Shown: positions 1-8,455, counted from the first letter of the stretch. The stretch is 64,000 bases of DNA from Lachnoclostridium sp. An14 (GCF_002160755.1 NZ_NFLE01000010.1:56083-120082); one strand, 5' to 3'. The notes: generated from the sequence alone by a model not told the origin. Program-made: numbers and translations.

Positions 1-486
1 CTCTACCACTATGCGGTCAACAGGGACCGGCTTCAGATAGGGAAATTCTGTTCCATCGCCTGCGGGGCAAAATTCCTGTTCAACAGCGCCAATCACAGCC
101 TGTCCTCCCTTTCCACTTACCCATTTCCCATCTTTTACGAGGAATGGGGATTGGAAAAAAGAGACGTCACCAAAGCCTGGGACAATAAAGGGGACATTAC
201 CATCGGAAATGATGTATGGATTGGATATGAGGCCATAATTTTGGCTGGCGTCACCATTGGCGACGGAGCGGTGATCGGAGCGCGCTCCGTGGTCACAAAG
301 GATGTGGCGCCGTACACCATCGTGGCAGGCGCTCCCGCCCGGCCAGTCCGGAAACGGTTTTCAGAGGAAACCATCAGAAAACTACTAAAGATCCGGTGGT
401 GGGACTGGCCCCAGGAGCGGATCTCCCGCTGCCTGGAGGCCATCCAGACCGGCCAAATTGACCGGCTTACGGCATCGCCCCAATAA
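1..486 (+). CDS. Vat/CatB-family O-acetyltransferase (5' end outside window)
   Basis: The reading frame is open from base 1 and ends at the TAA at 484-486, so 161 C-terminal residues are visible. The protein is a left-handed beta-helix acyltransferase: it has hexapeptide repeats ([15 protein letters not shown], then [20 protein letters not shown]), the IGKFCSIA entry motif, the catalytic-type histidine in NSANHS, and the tail motif RKRFSEETI followed by a WW-rich helix. This layout is that of xenobiotic acetyltransferases (VatA/VatD, CatB), which move acetyl from acetyl-CoA to streptogramin A or chloramphenicol. Many chromosomal relatives acetylate other small molecules, so drug resistance is only a possibility. 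The N-terminal third lies outside the window. Family assignment is firm, substrate unknown. Confidence 0.85.
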   Translation, partial: LYHYAVNRDRLQIGKFCSIACGAKFLFNSANHSLSSLSTYPFPIFYEEWGLEKRDVTKAWDNKGDITIGNDVWIGYEAIILAGVTIGDGAVIGARSVVTKDVAPYTIVAGAPARPVRKRFSEETIRKLLKIRWWDWPQERISRCLEAIQTGQIDRLTASPQ

Positions 487-505
487 GGGCTCTGCCCATG
501 AAACC

Positions 506-1384
506 TTATCCCGCCGGGGCCTCTCCCATTCTGCCGCTGTCCACATACAGAGAAAAGTCGTCGCCGTAGCGCTCCTCTAAAGCTACCGCTGCCTCCTCCG
601 CGTCCTCTCTGGTATCGTAGCCTCCCACAGCGATGAGATAGTCTCCGCTCTCCGCCTTCACCTGGACGGGGGATTCCTTCCAGTACTGCTCCAGCAGCTC
701 CCTAAGCTCATCCCCGAAGGCAACCGCTTGAGAGCGAAGGAAATAGATCTCCTGATCCGGGTGGGGTTCCCCTTTCTCATAGTAAGCATCGGGATAAAAG
801 CTCACAGTCAGCTCTCCCGGATCCGCAAACTCCATCACTTCGTAGTTATAGCCCTTGTTCAGCGCGATGACAAAACTGAAGTCCGCAGCCCGTCTGGCAA
901 TGGTTTCATAGACGTCCCGCACGGCCGTGGCCTTTAAAATCTCTTTCCGGATCATCTCAAAATCCATCTGGGCGGCGCCATGGAAAATGACCTCCAGCCT
1001 GGCCGGTGCCAGATGAGAAGACACAGAATAGGAGAGGGCGCGGTCCGTCTGTCCGTCCTCCCCCACAAAGGAAATCACCGCCTCCTTCGGGCCGCCTTCC
1101 ACCAGAACAGCTACGTTCTCCAGCTCCTCTCCGCCCTCTCCCGCCTGAAAGGCCTGTACAAAAAAGCGCAGAATGGGAATCTCCTCCGCATAAGCGGAGA
1201 CAGAAGGAACATTGGCACACACGGAAACGGCCAGGAATACAGAGGCCGCGGATACCGCGAACCGGCGCAGCCGTCTCATTCTCCTCATCCGATGGTTCTT
1301 CACAAACCCCCGGTCAATGGCCAGGAGTAGCTTATCATCCGGTATGGGGATCAGGTCATACCGTTCTTTTCCCGGATTTCCCAT
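506..1384 (-). CDS. Anti-sigma factor-like membrane protein with C-terminal SPOR-like segment
   Basis: 292 residues. A basic cytoplasmic N-terminus (residues 1-38, several Arg) leads into one membrane segment (about 40-63), then a large extracytoplasmic part. The stretch just after the membrane, ending YAEEIPILRFFVQAF, resembles DUF4179-type anti-sigma proteins. The last 45 residues (GDYLIAVGGYDTREDAEEAA) look like a SPOR peptidoglycan-binding fold. The gene overlaps the end of the upstream sigma factor by 29 bases, the usual arrangement for a sigma/anti-sigma pair, so it probably holds that sigma factor at the membrane until a wall signal arrives. The start is supported by GGAGGGG upstream. 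Function is inferred from position and topology. Confidence 0.65.
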   Translation of the reverse strand: MGNPGKERYDLIPIPDDKLLLAIDRGFVKNHRMRRMRRLRRFAVSAASVFLAVSVCANVPSVSAYAEEIPILRFFVQAFQAGEGGEELENVAVLVEGGPKEAVISFVGEDGQTDRALSYSVSSHLAPARLEVIFHGAAQMDFEMIRKEILKATAVRDVYETIARRAADFSFVIALNKGYNYEVMEFADPGELTVSFYPDAYYEKGEPHPDQEIYFLRSQAVAFGDELRELLEQYWKESPVQVKAESGDYLIAVGGYDTREDAEEAAVALEERYGDDFSLYVDSGRMGEAPAG

Positions 1385-1898
1385 CTCGCTCCCCTCCTTC
1401 CATATAGGTCCGCATCCGCCTCAGGCATTTGTACACCCGGGACTTTACCGTGCTCTCCGGCTCTCCCAGCATGGCGGAAATGTCGCTGAACGAATATTCT
1501 TCAAAGTACTTCAGGATAATCCACATCCGTTCCTCCGGCTCCAGGATGTCCATGGCGGAGTAGAGGTCAAACAGGATCTCCTCGTCCGGAGGATCCGCAA
1601 ACAACCCCTGTTTTTCCACCATGCCGTCCTCCAGCGCGACCCATCTGCCCCGCCGTTTCACATCGTCAATGGCCGTATTGATCACAATCCGCGTCATCCA
1701 GGTGAGGAACAGGGATGGCTCCTTTAAGGAACGGATATGTTTCAATCCCTTATAGGTGGCCTCACTCACAATATCCAGAGCATCGTGCTCGTTTTTCGCA
1801 TAGCTGTAGGCGATCCGGTAGAATCTCTGCCGATACTCCGTCATCAGCGCCGCGAATTCCTGCTCGCTGATATGGCCCCTGCCCTCCAGAAATCTCAT
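1356..1898 (-). CDS. ECF-type RNA polymerase sigma factor
   Basis: 180 residues. Region 2 is visible at about 18-85 (YRIAYSYAKNEHDALDIV, then TWMTRIVINTAIDD) and region 4 at about 118-170 (LEPEERMWIILKYFEEYSF, then DISAMLGEPESTVKSRVYK), the helix-turn-helix that reads the -35 box. Length and domains match group IV (ECF) factors of the SigV/SigW type. Only 9 bases separate it from the lipoprotein gene upstream, and it overlaps the putative anti-sigma gene downstream, so the three are probably co-transcribed. The GGAGG ribosome site lies inside the end of the preceding gene and is rather far (about 14 bases) from the ATG. Confidence 0.88.
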   Translation of the reverse strand: MRFLEGRGHISEQEFAALMTEYRQRFYRIAYSYAKNEHDALDIVSEATYKGLKHIRSLKEPSLFLTWMTRIVINTAIDDVKRRGRWVALEDGMVEKQGLFADPPDEEILFDLYSAMDILEPEERMWIILKYFEEYSFSDISAMLGEPESTVKSRVYKCLRRMRTYMEGGERDGKSGKRTV

Positions 1899-1907
1899 AA
1901 AAGCTGA

Positions 1908-2603
1908 TCAATCCTCCAAGGTGAGAACATCCGCATTCTCGTCATAAGTCATGTTGTCACAGATCACGGCGGTCCCCTTCAGCTCATTGGGATCCACCAT
2001 CTTTTCGGTATCCCACACATTCTCGTAAATTCCGTCCTCAGACGCGGTGAGCTCCACGATCTCTGAGCTGCCTCCATCTGTCCGCTCCAGCACCAGGTTG
2101 TGATAGCCATTGGTACTCTCCTCGGAGATCACCACCGGGGCGTTAAAGGCGGTAAACGCCTGGCGGACCGTCATATCGTCGTTTAACAGAAGGGCAGAGG
2201 TGCCGCCGGAGCCGCCCACATACTGGCCTACGGCCAGCACAAGGATCTCATCCTTTCCGTCATCATTCAGGTCCACATGATTATAGTAATATCTCGTATT
2301 GGCCAGCTCCTCATCCGGGACCTCATAGTAGTCCACAATGGCGTCCCGGATCTTCTGATCCGGCTCCGTCTCGGAATTCATCATCTCTACGCTGTCCGGA
2401 ATCCAGGCTCCGGAAACCGGAATTTCCGCGAAATCATCCTCCATGAGAATTTCTTCCTCCGCGCTCTCGCTGTCTGCGGCCGCGCTCTCAGTCACCTTTC
2501 CCAGCCCACGTCCTTCCTTTAACTGATCTATCACTCCGCAGCCTGCCAGCAGGGACAGGGACGCGGCTCCAAGGCACGCTATCTTCGCAAAATTTTTTCT
2601 CAT
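1908..2603 (-). CDS. Putative lipoprotein upstream of ECF sigma factor
   Basis: 231 residues from the ATG at 2603, chosen because GGAGG lies 9 bases upstream; a start at 2678 would hide the signal peptide. The N-terminus is a lipoprotein signal (SLSLLAGC, lipidated Cys22). The mature part contains DLNDDGKDEILVLAVGQYVGG, a calcium-loop/VCBS-like D-x-N-D-x-D motif. Lipoproteins with this short D-x-D-D-G-K-D-E loop are common in Clostridia and of unknown function. Being first in the sigma/anti-sigma operon, it could be a sensor or target of that system; that is inference. Confidence 0.65.
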   Translation of the reverse strand: MRKNFAKIACLGAASLSLLAGCGVIDQLKEGRGLGKVTESAAADSESAEEEILMEDDFAEIPVSGAWIPDSVEMMNSETEPDQKIRDAIVDYYEVPDEELANTRYYYNHVDLNDDGKDEILVLAVGQYVGGSGGTSALLLNDDMTVRQAFTAFNAPVVISEESTNGYHNLVLERTDGGSSEIVELTASEDGIYENVWDTEKMVDPNELKGTAVICDNMTYDENADVLTLED

Positions 2604-2705
2604 GTTCTTTATCCTCCGTCTTAAAAAAGATTTTGTATACTTATTAGACGGAGCAAAGACCAGTTTCGGCGAAACCATTTATAAAAATTTTTATTTTTTT
2701 CTCTT

Positions 2706-3044
2706 TCAGTCCCACCGGTAGCGGCATTTGGGGTTCTGACACTCGTACTGCCTTCCCATCGCCTGCCTCTCATAAGGCTCTCCCGCGATCAGAGCCGCCA
2801 GCAAATTCGACCGCACCATCCGCTCCTCCACCGACAGCCGCCTCACCTCCCTGCAGCCGCATTTCGGACAGAAGGGATACCGGCCGCTTTCGTCCCTCTC
2901 ACACTGGGGCACAAAAGAATTCCAGGGAAACTCCCGTCCCGCGTCCTCCACATAGGCGCCGCAGGTCCTGCATTTTTTCACTTCCACCTGGTTCACCGTC
3001 TCCACCTCAAATTCCGTTCCCCCGCAGTGCGGACAACGCTCCAT
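2706..3044 (-). CDS. Zinc-ribbon protein
   Basis: 112 residues from the ATG at 3044, which has AAGGAG 8 bases upstream; the ATG two codons earlier is too close to that site. It has two or three zinc-ribbon knuckles: CPHCGG plus CRTCGA, then CPKCGC with C-x4-C near the C-terminus (CQNPKC). No catalytic domain is visible. It stands alone on the minus strand between htpG and the lipoprotein gene. Its role is unknown; it may be a nucleic-acid or protein-binding adaptor. Confidence 0.6.
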   Translation of the reverse strand: MERCPHCGGTEFEVETVNQVEVKKCRTCGAYVEDAGREFPWNSFVPQCERDESGRYPFCPKCGCREVRRLSVEERMVRSNLLAALIAGEPYERQAMGRQYECQNPKCRYRWD

Positions 3045-3179
3045 AACCATCTCTCCTTCCGGATTTCCAATTCCTGTATGTCCTTGATTCTATCACAGGG
3101 CCGGGCAGGGATTCCATTACCATTCTCTTATATTTCTCTTAAAAAACAAAAAAAACGGAAAACATCCCTTTGAACCAGC

Positions 3180-3226
3180 AAAAAGGCGGAAACTCCTCCG
3201 TCCCACCGGATTCGTCTCCGCCTTTT
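3180..3226 (-). terminator. Rho-independent terminator of htpG
   Basis: AAAAGGCGGA (3181-3190) and TCCGCCTTTT (3217-3226) form an inverted repeat around a 26-base loop that can pair further inside. On the minus strand the stem ends in a T run. It lies 46 bases after the htpG stop. Confidence 0.7.
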
Positions 3227-3271
3227 CCCGATTTCTAACCGCTCATTTCTTTCCAATCGCTTATGAACCGC

Positions 3272-5272
3272 TTATTTCTCCGCCATAGCCATCATAATCT
3301 CATTGCTTCTCTCAATAAATTTCGTCATTCGCTCCGGCGTCAGGGTGCCGTGGCTGAGCTCTGCCAGGTCGTAGAGCTGCTCACAGATCGCCGAAGTGTG
3401 GGCTCCGTCCTCGTGCTCCAGCACGTATTTCACCAGCGGATGGTTCACATTTAACACCAGCGTCTCGCTGTTTCCGCCAAACATGGAGGTGTCGCCCATG
3501 CCGTACATTTTCATCATATCCTGCATTCTTCTGCTCTCCTCGGATACGGTGATCATGGAGGCTAAGGACGCGTCCTTTAATTTCTCCGCCTTCACCTCCA
3601 GCTGATCCATGGAAAGAGCCTTTCTCACGATGCCGGTCAGCTTTTCGCCCAGCTTGCCAAACTCCTCGGCGTCCTCCTCCTTCGTCTCCTCCTTAAACAC
3701 ATCGTTTAAATCGGCGTCAATGCGGAGGAATTTTAAGCCCTCGTTCTTCTGCTCCAGATGGCTGATGAAGGGGTTGTCAATGTTGTGAGGAAGGATGACC
3801 GCGTCCAGTCCCTCTTTCTGAAACATATTGATGTACTGGCTCTGTTCCTTCTCGTCCGTCACATAGAAAATGGTGTTTTCGTGCTTTTCCTTGTTCTCCT
3901 CCAGGCAGTCCTTTAAGGTCAGGTATTTTCCATCCAGGTTTTTAAACAGGATGTAGTCGTTCATCTTCTCCGCGAATTTCTCGTCCTTGATGCAGCCGAA
4001 CTTGATAAACGGAGCTAAGTCATCCCAGTATTTCTCGTAGGTCTCCCGCTCGGTCTTGCACATTCCTGACAGCTTGTCCGCCACCTTTTTGCTGATGTAG
4101 TCGGAGATCTTCTTCACGAAACCGTCGTTCTGCAGCGCGCTTCTGGACACGTTCAACGGCAGGTCCGGGCAGTCGATGACGCCCTTTAACAGCAGCAGGT
4201 ACTCCGGAATCACTTCCTTAATATTATCCGCGATAAACACCTGGTTGTTGTACAGCTTGATGGTGCCCTCCAGGCTGTCGTACTCCGTGTTGATCTTCGG
4301 AAAATAGAGGATTCCTTTCAGATTAAAGGGGTAGTCCATGTTCAGATGGATCCAGAACAGGGGCTCTCTGTAGTCCAGAAATACCTTCCGGTAAAAGGCC
4401 TTGTACTCCTCCTCCGTGCACTCGTTGGGGTGCTTGTTCCACAGAGGATGGGTGTCGTTTAAGGAAACGGGACGTTTTAAAATCTTATACTTTTCCGTCC
4501 GGGGAGAAACGACCACCGTCTCCTTGGTGCCGTCCTCATTCTCCTTCTCCTCCGTCTTTTCCTCCTCCACGATGGTCTCCACCACCGTGTCCTTCTCCGT
4601 CAGCTCCTCTTTCTCCACGGTCTCGTACTGCGGCTCCGCGTCTGCGTTCACCAGGTAAATGGGGAAGGGCATGAACGCGCAGTATTTCTCAATGACCTCT
4701 CTGGCCCGGTACTCGTTGGAAAACTCGGCGCTGTCCTCGTTTAAATACAGGGTCACACAGGTTCCCGTGCCCTCCCGGTCGCCGTCTCTCATCTCAAACT
4801 CCGTGCCGCCCTCGGACTCCCAGTGCACCGGGGCCGCGGCCGCCTTGTAGGAGCGGGTGTCGATGGTCACCTTGTCCGCCACCATGAACGCGGAGTAAAA
4901 GCCCAGTCCGAAATGGCCGATGATCTGATCCTCGTTGGCCTTGTCCTTGTATTTATTTAAGAAATCCTGGGCGCCGGAGAAGGCGATCTGGTTGATGTAC
5001 TCGTCCACCTCGTCCGCCGTCATTCCCATGCCGTTGTCCTCCACGGCGATGGTGCGCTCCTTCTGGTTTACCGTCACAGTGATCTTGTACTCCGGGTTTT
5101 CCGGCTCCTCGTACTCGCCCATGAGAGCCAGTTTCTTTAATTTCGTGATGGCGTCGCAGCCATTGGAAATCAGCTCCCGGTAAAAAATGTCGTGGTCGGA
5201 ATACAGCCACTTCTTGATGATTGGGAATATATTCTCGCTGTTGATGGACAAACTGCCTTTCTTTTCTGACAT
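3272..5272 (-). CDS. htpG: Molecular chaperone HtpG (Hsp90)
   Basis: 666 residues. The GHKL ATPase N-terminal domain has its ATP-site motifs in order: ELISNGCDAITKLKK, DNGMGMTADEV and GHFGLGFYSAFMVAD. A Glu/Lys-rich charged linker follows (around EEKTEEKENEDGTKE), then the middle domain (including LNVSRSALQ) and the C-terminal dimer domain. Length matches bacterial HtpG (about 620-640) with a slightly long linker. The start at 5272 is chosen for the GAGGAG 10 bases upstream; the ATG at 5290 has no ribosome site. The gene has its own promoter with a CIRCE element, suggesting HrcA control, unlike Bacillus subtilis htpG. Confidence 0.97.
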   Translation of the reverse strand: MSEKKGSLSINSENIFPIIKKWLYSDHDIFYRELISNGCDAITKLKKLALMGEYEEPENPEYKITVTVNQKERTIAVEDNGMGMTADEVDEYINQIAFSGAQDFLNKYKDKANEDQIIGHFGLGFYSAFMVADKVTIDTRSYKAAAAPVHWESEGGTEFEMRDGDREGTGTCVTLYLNEDSAEFSNEYRAREVIEKYCAFMPFPIYLVNADAEPQYETVEKEELTEKDTVVETIVEEEKTEEKENEDGTKETVVVSPRTEKYKILKRPVSLNDTHPLWNKHPNECTEEEYKAFYRKVFLDYREPLFWIHLNMDYPFNLKGILYFPKINTEYDSLEGTIKLYNNQVFIADNIKEVIPEYLLLLKGVIDCPDLPLNVSRSALQNDGFVKKISDYISKKVADKLSGMCKTERETYEKYWDDLAPFIKFGCIKDEKFAEKMNDYILFKNLDGKYLTLKDCLEENKEKHENTIFYVTDEKEQSQYINMFQKEGLDAVILPHNIDNPFISHLEQKNEGLKFLRIDADLNDVFKEETKEEDAEEFGKLGEKLTGIVRKALSMDQLEVKAEKLKDASLASMITVSEESRRMQDMMKMYGMGDTSMFGGNSETLVLNVNHPLVKYVLEHEDGAHTSAICEQLYDLAELSHGTLTPERMTKFIERSNEIMMAMAEK

Positions 5273-5446
5273 TTCAAAATCACTCCTCATTTTCTTTATT
5301 TGCCGCGGCCGGCGACAGAACAGTCCAGATTCCTGAACCCCCTTGTTCCCTTGCCGGACTTCCGTTTCCGGCCTTTTGGACGCCGGACCGCCGCTTTATC
5401 CGGACAGCGGGCGGGCCGCTGTTCTAGTTTGATTATCACAAACCAT

Positions 5447-5475
5447 ATTATAATACTGCGGTTTTGAAATGTCAA
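5447..5475 (-). promoter_or_regulatory. Consensus sigma-A promoter of htpG
   Basis: On the minus strand TTGACA (5475-5470) and TATAAT (5452-5447) are separated by exactly 17 bases. The predicted transcript start near 5440 gives a leader of about 170 bases before htpG. Confidence 0.85.
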
Positions 5476-5482
5476 CGAAAAA

Positions 5483-5509
5483 TCAGCACTCATTTTTATC
5501 GAGTGCTAA
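5483..5509 (-). promoter_or_regulatory. CIRCE element (HrcA operator)
   Basis: On the minus strand TTAGCACTC, a 9-base spacer and GAGTGCTGA match the CIRCE consensus with one mismatch in the last arm. It sits 7 bases upstream of the -35 box of htpG, an unusual place for an HrcA repressor site. Confidence 0.88.
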
Positions 5510-5653
5510 CACAGAGGATACAGGACGCTACCGCACCGTCCAGTGAGATAAAAAATGGGCGCATCCGCATAGCGGGTGGTTTCTATTTCTCACGTCTCCG
5601 TTCCTATGCTAAGAAACTCCAACATCCTCAACCCGGTCTATCCGCCCCACAAC
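5510..5653. other. Non-coding stretch between CIRCE and the Asp23 terminator
   Basis: No convincing gene, RNA or repeat is visible. A poor minus-strand promoter-like pair (TGGACG ... TATCCT, 16-base gap) upstream of CIRCE could be a second htpG promoter that CIRCE would block; it is too weak to call. Confidence 0.4.
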
Positions 5654-5687
5654 GAAAAACAGCGCGGCAGGAGCTCTCCCGCCGCGC
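5654..5687 (-). terminator. Terminator after the Asp23 gene
   Basis: On the minus strand GCGCGGC, a 12-base loop and GCCGCGC are followed by TGTTTTT. It lies 26 bases after the stop of the Asp23-family gene. Confidence 0.8.
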
Positions 5688-5713
5688 CGCAGTCCGCAAA
5701 CGCTTTTTTCACA

Positions 5714-6094
5714 TTAATTGTTCATATTGACTCCGGCAATCTTCACGTTCACATCCAGGACCATGAGGCCGGTCATGTTCTCAATGGCTGTCTTCACCCG
5801 GTCCTGCACCTTCTCGCTGACGGCGGGGATCTTGTAGCCATACTTGATATTCAGGGAGAGATCCACGGAAACGTGCTCCTCCGTCACATCCACCTTCACG
5901 CCCTTGGAGAGATTTTTCATGCCCAGCTTGCCAACCAGCTCGTTGGTAATATTGCCGGCCATGGAATCCACGCCCTCCACCTCTGTGGCCGCCAGTCCGG
6001 CGATGATCGCCACCACCTCGTCGGCGATCTGGACCTCGCCCAGTTTTTCCTTCTCGTACACTTTATGGGTGTTTCTGTTATCCATCTCTGCCAT
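5714..6094 (-). CDS. Asp23/Gls24 family envelope-stress protein
   Basis: 126 residues from the ATG at 6094, which has AGGAGG 8 bases upstream (a start at 6127 has none). The whole protein is one Asp23 domain: GEVQIADEVVAIIAGLAA near the N-terminus and VTEEHVSVDLSLNIKYGYKI in the middle. Family members are abundant, membrane-associated proteins linked to cell-envelope stress. In many Clostridia a copy lies just after spoIIIAH, as here, so the linkage is a conserved neighbourhood; a functional link to sporulation is unproven. Confidence 0.9.
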   Translation of the reverse strand: MAEMDNRNTHKVYEKEKLGEVQIADEVVAIIAGLAATEVEGVDSMAGNITNELVGKLGMKNLSKGVKVDVTEEHVSVDLSLNIKYGYKIPAVSEKVQDRVKTAIENMTGLMVLDVNVKIAGVNMNN

Positions 6095-6201
6095 GTCAAA
6101 TCCCTCCTGTATATCAAATTTCTGCAATTCCGTTTCTTATGGCTTATTTTATCACAACGGCAGGGATTTGACAACGGGCGGCGAAAACCTTTTCCGGTCT
6201 T

Positions 6202-6990
6202 CTACCCCTCTGTGTCCAGCAGGGTGATCACGATGTTTTCCGCCCCCACCTCCGCTTTCCGTTTTACAATATCCTCAATCTGAGCCCGCTGGGGATCGGT
6301 GATGCTGGCGGCGTTGATGACCACATCCACCTTCTCGCCGGTGATGCTCACCACCGGGTCCGCAAACCCTTTGGCCAGCAGCAGGGTCTCCGCCGCGTTC
6401 TCCTTCTCCGCCACCTCCGTCAGCTTTACCATGTTCTGGACGGCCTCCTGCCTGGAGCTTTCGTCCAGGGTCTGGTTGTTGATGATCTCCGTCAGGGTCT
6501 CTTTATTTTTGGCGCGGACCTGCTCCCGGTTCAGCTGCACCCCCGCTATGTACTCAGAAACATTCATCCCGCTGGTGAGAACCGCCTCTCCCGGATTGTC
6601 AATGCCCGCATCCGCCGCGTCCGAGGTCTGGATCTGCTCTCCCGCTGCCGCCTGTTCCGCCGCCATGGTGGCCTCCTCCACGCTGGCCGCGTTCTCCGCC
6701 TCGTCGGAGGGGTCATTGTCCAGGCTGGGGATCTCAAGCAGTCCGTCTGCCCCGGCTGCCGCCTGGTTTTCCGCCAGAATATCCTCGTCGGAAATCTCCA
6801 TCACTCCCGCCTCGTAGACCTCGTCCCCGGCCGCCAGCTGCTCTTTTCCCGCATAATTCAAATATCCCGCCGCCGCGATCATCACAGCCAGCGTGGTGAT
6901 GATGATCTGGTTCCTGCGGAATATCTTTTTCACCTTGAGATTTTTCATGCCCTTCATATGGCTCCTGATCGTCCTCATCGCTGCATACAC
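6202..6990 (-). CDS. spoIIIAH: Stage III sporulation protein AH
   Basis: 262 residues. A basic N-terminus precedes one membrane segment (about residues 29-47, IITTLAVMIAAAGYLNYAG). A Glu/Ala-rich linker (60-125) follows, then the YscJ/FliF-like ring-building domain (130-262, with KLTEVAEKENAAETLLLAKG). SpoIIIAH sits in the mother-cell side of the engulfment membranes and pairs with SpoIIQ of the forespore. The start is uncertain: AAAGGAG is only 3 bases from the ATG at 6990 and 11 from an ATG at 6978. Last gene of the operon, 4 bases after spoIIIAG. Confidence 0.93.
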   Translation of the reverse strand: MYAAMRTIRSHMKGMKNLKVKKIFRRNQIIITTLAVMIAAAGYLNYAGKEQLAAGDEVYEAGVMEISDEDILAENQAAAGADGLLEIPSLDNDPSDEAENAASVEEATMAAEQAAAGEQIQTSDAADAGIDNPGEAVLTSGMNVSEYIAGVQLNREQVRAKNKETLTEIINNQTLDESSRQEAVQNMVKLTEVAEKENAAETLLLAKGFADPVVSITGEKVDVVINAASITDPQRAQIEDIVKRKAEVGAENIVITLLDTEG

Positions 6991-6994
6991 TCCT

Positions 6995-7561
6995 TTATTC
7001 CACCCGCTTTAATACTCTTATCTTATGCTGAGGCACATGGAATAATGCCTCCATGGCCGCGGAAATTTCTGCCTGCAGCCGCACATCCCCGCCTCCCTGG
7101 GCGCTGATCACCACGCCCTCAATCTCCGGCATCAGCTCCTTTTCCACAATGGGCTGGGAACTGCTGCCGCTCCCGGTGAGCACGGTGCTCTCCTGGCTCT
7201 CCCCGTTTTTCACGCTCCGGCTGCCCCCGGCGCTGTCCGTCTCCTCCGTCACCGACTGGGATTCCGAACGGTCGATTCGAAGCACCTTTTCCTCCGTGGA
7301 TTTTAAGGTGATCATCACCTCCACCTCCCCCACGCCGTCCACCGTCCGCAGAAACTCCTCCACCCGCCGCTCCAGCTCCCGCTCGTAATTTCTCCCGGAG
7401 GAAACGGCCGTTCCCCCGGCCGGGGCGTTTCCGGCGGCGGTCTGGGCCGACGGGGCATTTCCCTGCCTGCCGGACGGCACCGCTAAGAGCATCAGGCAGA
7501 TTCCGGCGGCCAGCACCAGCAGCCATTTTTCTTTACTCATGTTCCAGTTGAATTTCCACAT
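6995..7561 (-). CDS. spoIIIAG: Stage III sporulation protein AG
   Basis: 188 residues. One N-terminal membrane segment (about 14-31) is followed by a Ser/Gly-rich region and the ring-forming domain (VEVMITLKSTEEKVLRID, later IEGVVISAQGGGDVRLQAEI). SpoIIIAG forms a large ring in the mother-cell membrane of the SpoIIIA-SpoIIQ feeding-tube complex. The start at 7561 is chosen because GGAGG lies 6 bases upstream, inside the end of spoIIIAF, so the two genes overlap by 29 bases. A second ATG at 7540 lacks a ribosome site. Confidence 0.94.
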   Translation of the reverse strand: MWKFNWNMSKEKWLLVLAAGICLMLLAVPSGRQGNAPSAQTAAGNAPAGGTAVSSGRNYERELERRVEEFLRTVDGVGEVEVMITLKSTEEKVLRIDRSESQSVTEETDSAGGSRSVKNGESQESTVLTGSGSSSQPIVEKELMPEIEGVVISAQGGGDVRLQAEISAAMEALFHVPQHKIRVLKRVE

Positions 7562-8444
7562 GGCCTTCCTCCAAATGATAATATTCCGCGATCCGGCGGC
7601 GCAGGTCCGCGGAAACCTTCGATTCCCCGGCGGAATCCAGATTCTGTTTCGGAGCTGTTTCCGCCTCCTCCGGCGCCGTTTCCGGCTCCTGTCTGGCGGT
7701 CACCGCGGCATTTCCGGAGGACGCGGGGGCATTTTCCGGCTTTGAGCCGTTTCTTTCTCCATCATCCGGCCCGGATTTGGGCGCTGGGCCGTCATCAGGG
7801 GCGGGAGCTGGCGCAGTTTCCCTCTCTGATTCAGTTCTCTCAGGCAAATCCAATAAAACTCCCTCTTGTCCCCCGTCCCCTCCGGCCGTCTCCTGCCCCG
7901 CCTTCCCTTTCTCCTTTCCGATTCCGATCTCCACCGGCTCCACCTCCCGGACCGCCTCTACGGAAATCCGGCTGCCTTCCAGACTGGTTTTCCGCGGCTC
8001 TGTTTCCGTTTTTCCCTTTCCAGCGGCCACCACCGCCACCTCCGTCACCATCCCAAACCTCTCGCTCTCCCGGTCCCCGTCGATCTCCACCTCCACCCGC
8101 TCCGGCTCCACCCCGGCCTCCCTGGCCATCTCTCCCACCTGCTCCGCCACCGTTTCCTCATATTTGCTCGTCAGCTCCTCCATACGCCGTTCTTCCATTC
8201 CCATCAGCTCCCGTTCAAAATCCGCCGCCTCATTCTGAAAGCTCACCTGCTCCATATACCCGGCCAGCTTTTCCTCCAGCCGCAGGCTCACCGTAAAGGG
8301 GCGGACAGCCGCCAGCACAAATACCATCCCCGCGAACAGCCTGACGTATTTCTCATACTTCCCCGCGGGCAGAAGGCTGAGCGCCAGAGTCAGAAACAGG
8401 AGATAAAACACGAGATTTTTTACCCAATCCACCACGCCTTCCAT
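7533..8444 (-). CDS. spoIIIAF: Stage III sporulation protein AF with long low-complexity insertion
   Basis: 303 residues, longer than the usual roughly 200. Two N-terminal membrane segments (about 8-28 and 34-50) are followed by a Glu-rich helical part, where VEVEIDGDRESERFGM matches the family core. A Pro/Glu/Ala/Gly-rich stretch lies at about 175-265. The family C-terminal motif (ADLRRRIAEYYHLEEGHVEI) closes the protein. AGGAGG sits 7 bases before the ATG. It is a membrane part of the spoIIIA-encoded channel. The insertion sits just before the C-terminal segment and is probably a flexible tether. Confidence 0.93.
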   Translation of the reverse strand: MEGVVDWVKNLVFYLLFLTLALSLLPAGKYEKYVRLFAGMVFVLAAVRPFTVSLRLEEKLAGYMEQVSFQNEAADFERELMGMEERRMEELTSKYEETVAEQVGEMAREAGVEPERVEVEIDGDRESERFGMVTEVAVVAAGKGKTETEPRKTSLEGSRISVEAVREVEPVEIGIGKEKGKAGQETAGGDGGQEGVLLDLPERTESERETAPAPAPDDGPAPKSGPDDGERNGSKPENAPASSGNAAVTARQEPETAPEEAETAPKQNLDSAGESKVSADLRRRIAEYYHLEEGHVEIQLEHE

Positions 8445-8455
8445 ATTCTGCCCTC

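Noticed and set aside
2604..2700. ECF autoregulatory promoter (GAAAC...CGTC) before the lipoprotein gene
   Set aside because: The two blocks are only 12 bases apart instead of about 16, so the match is not convincing.
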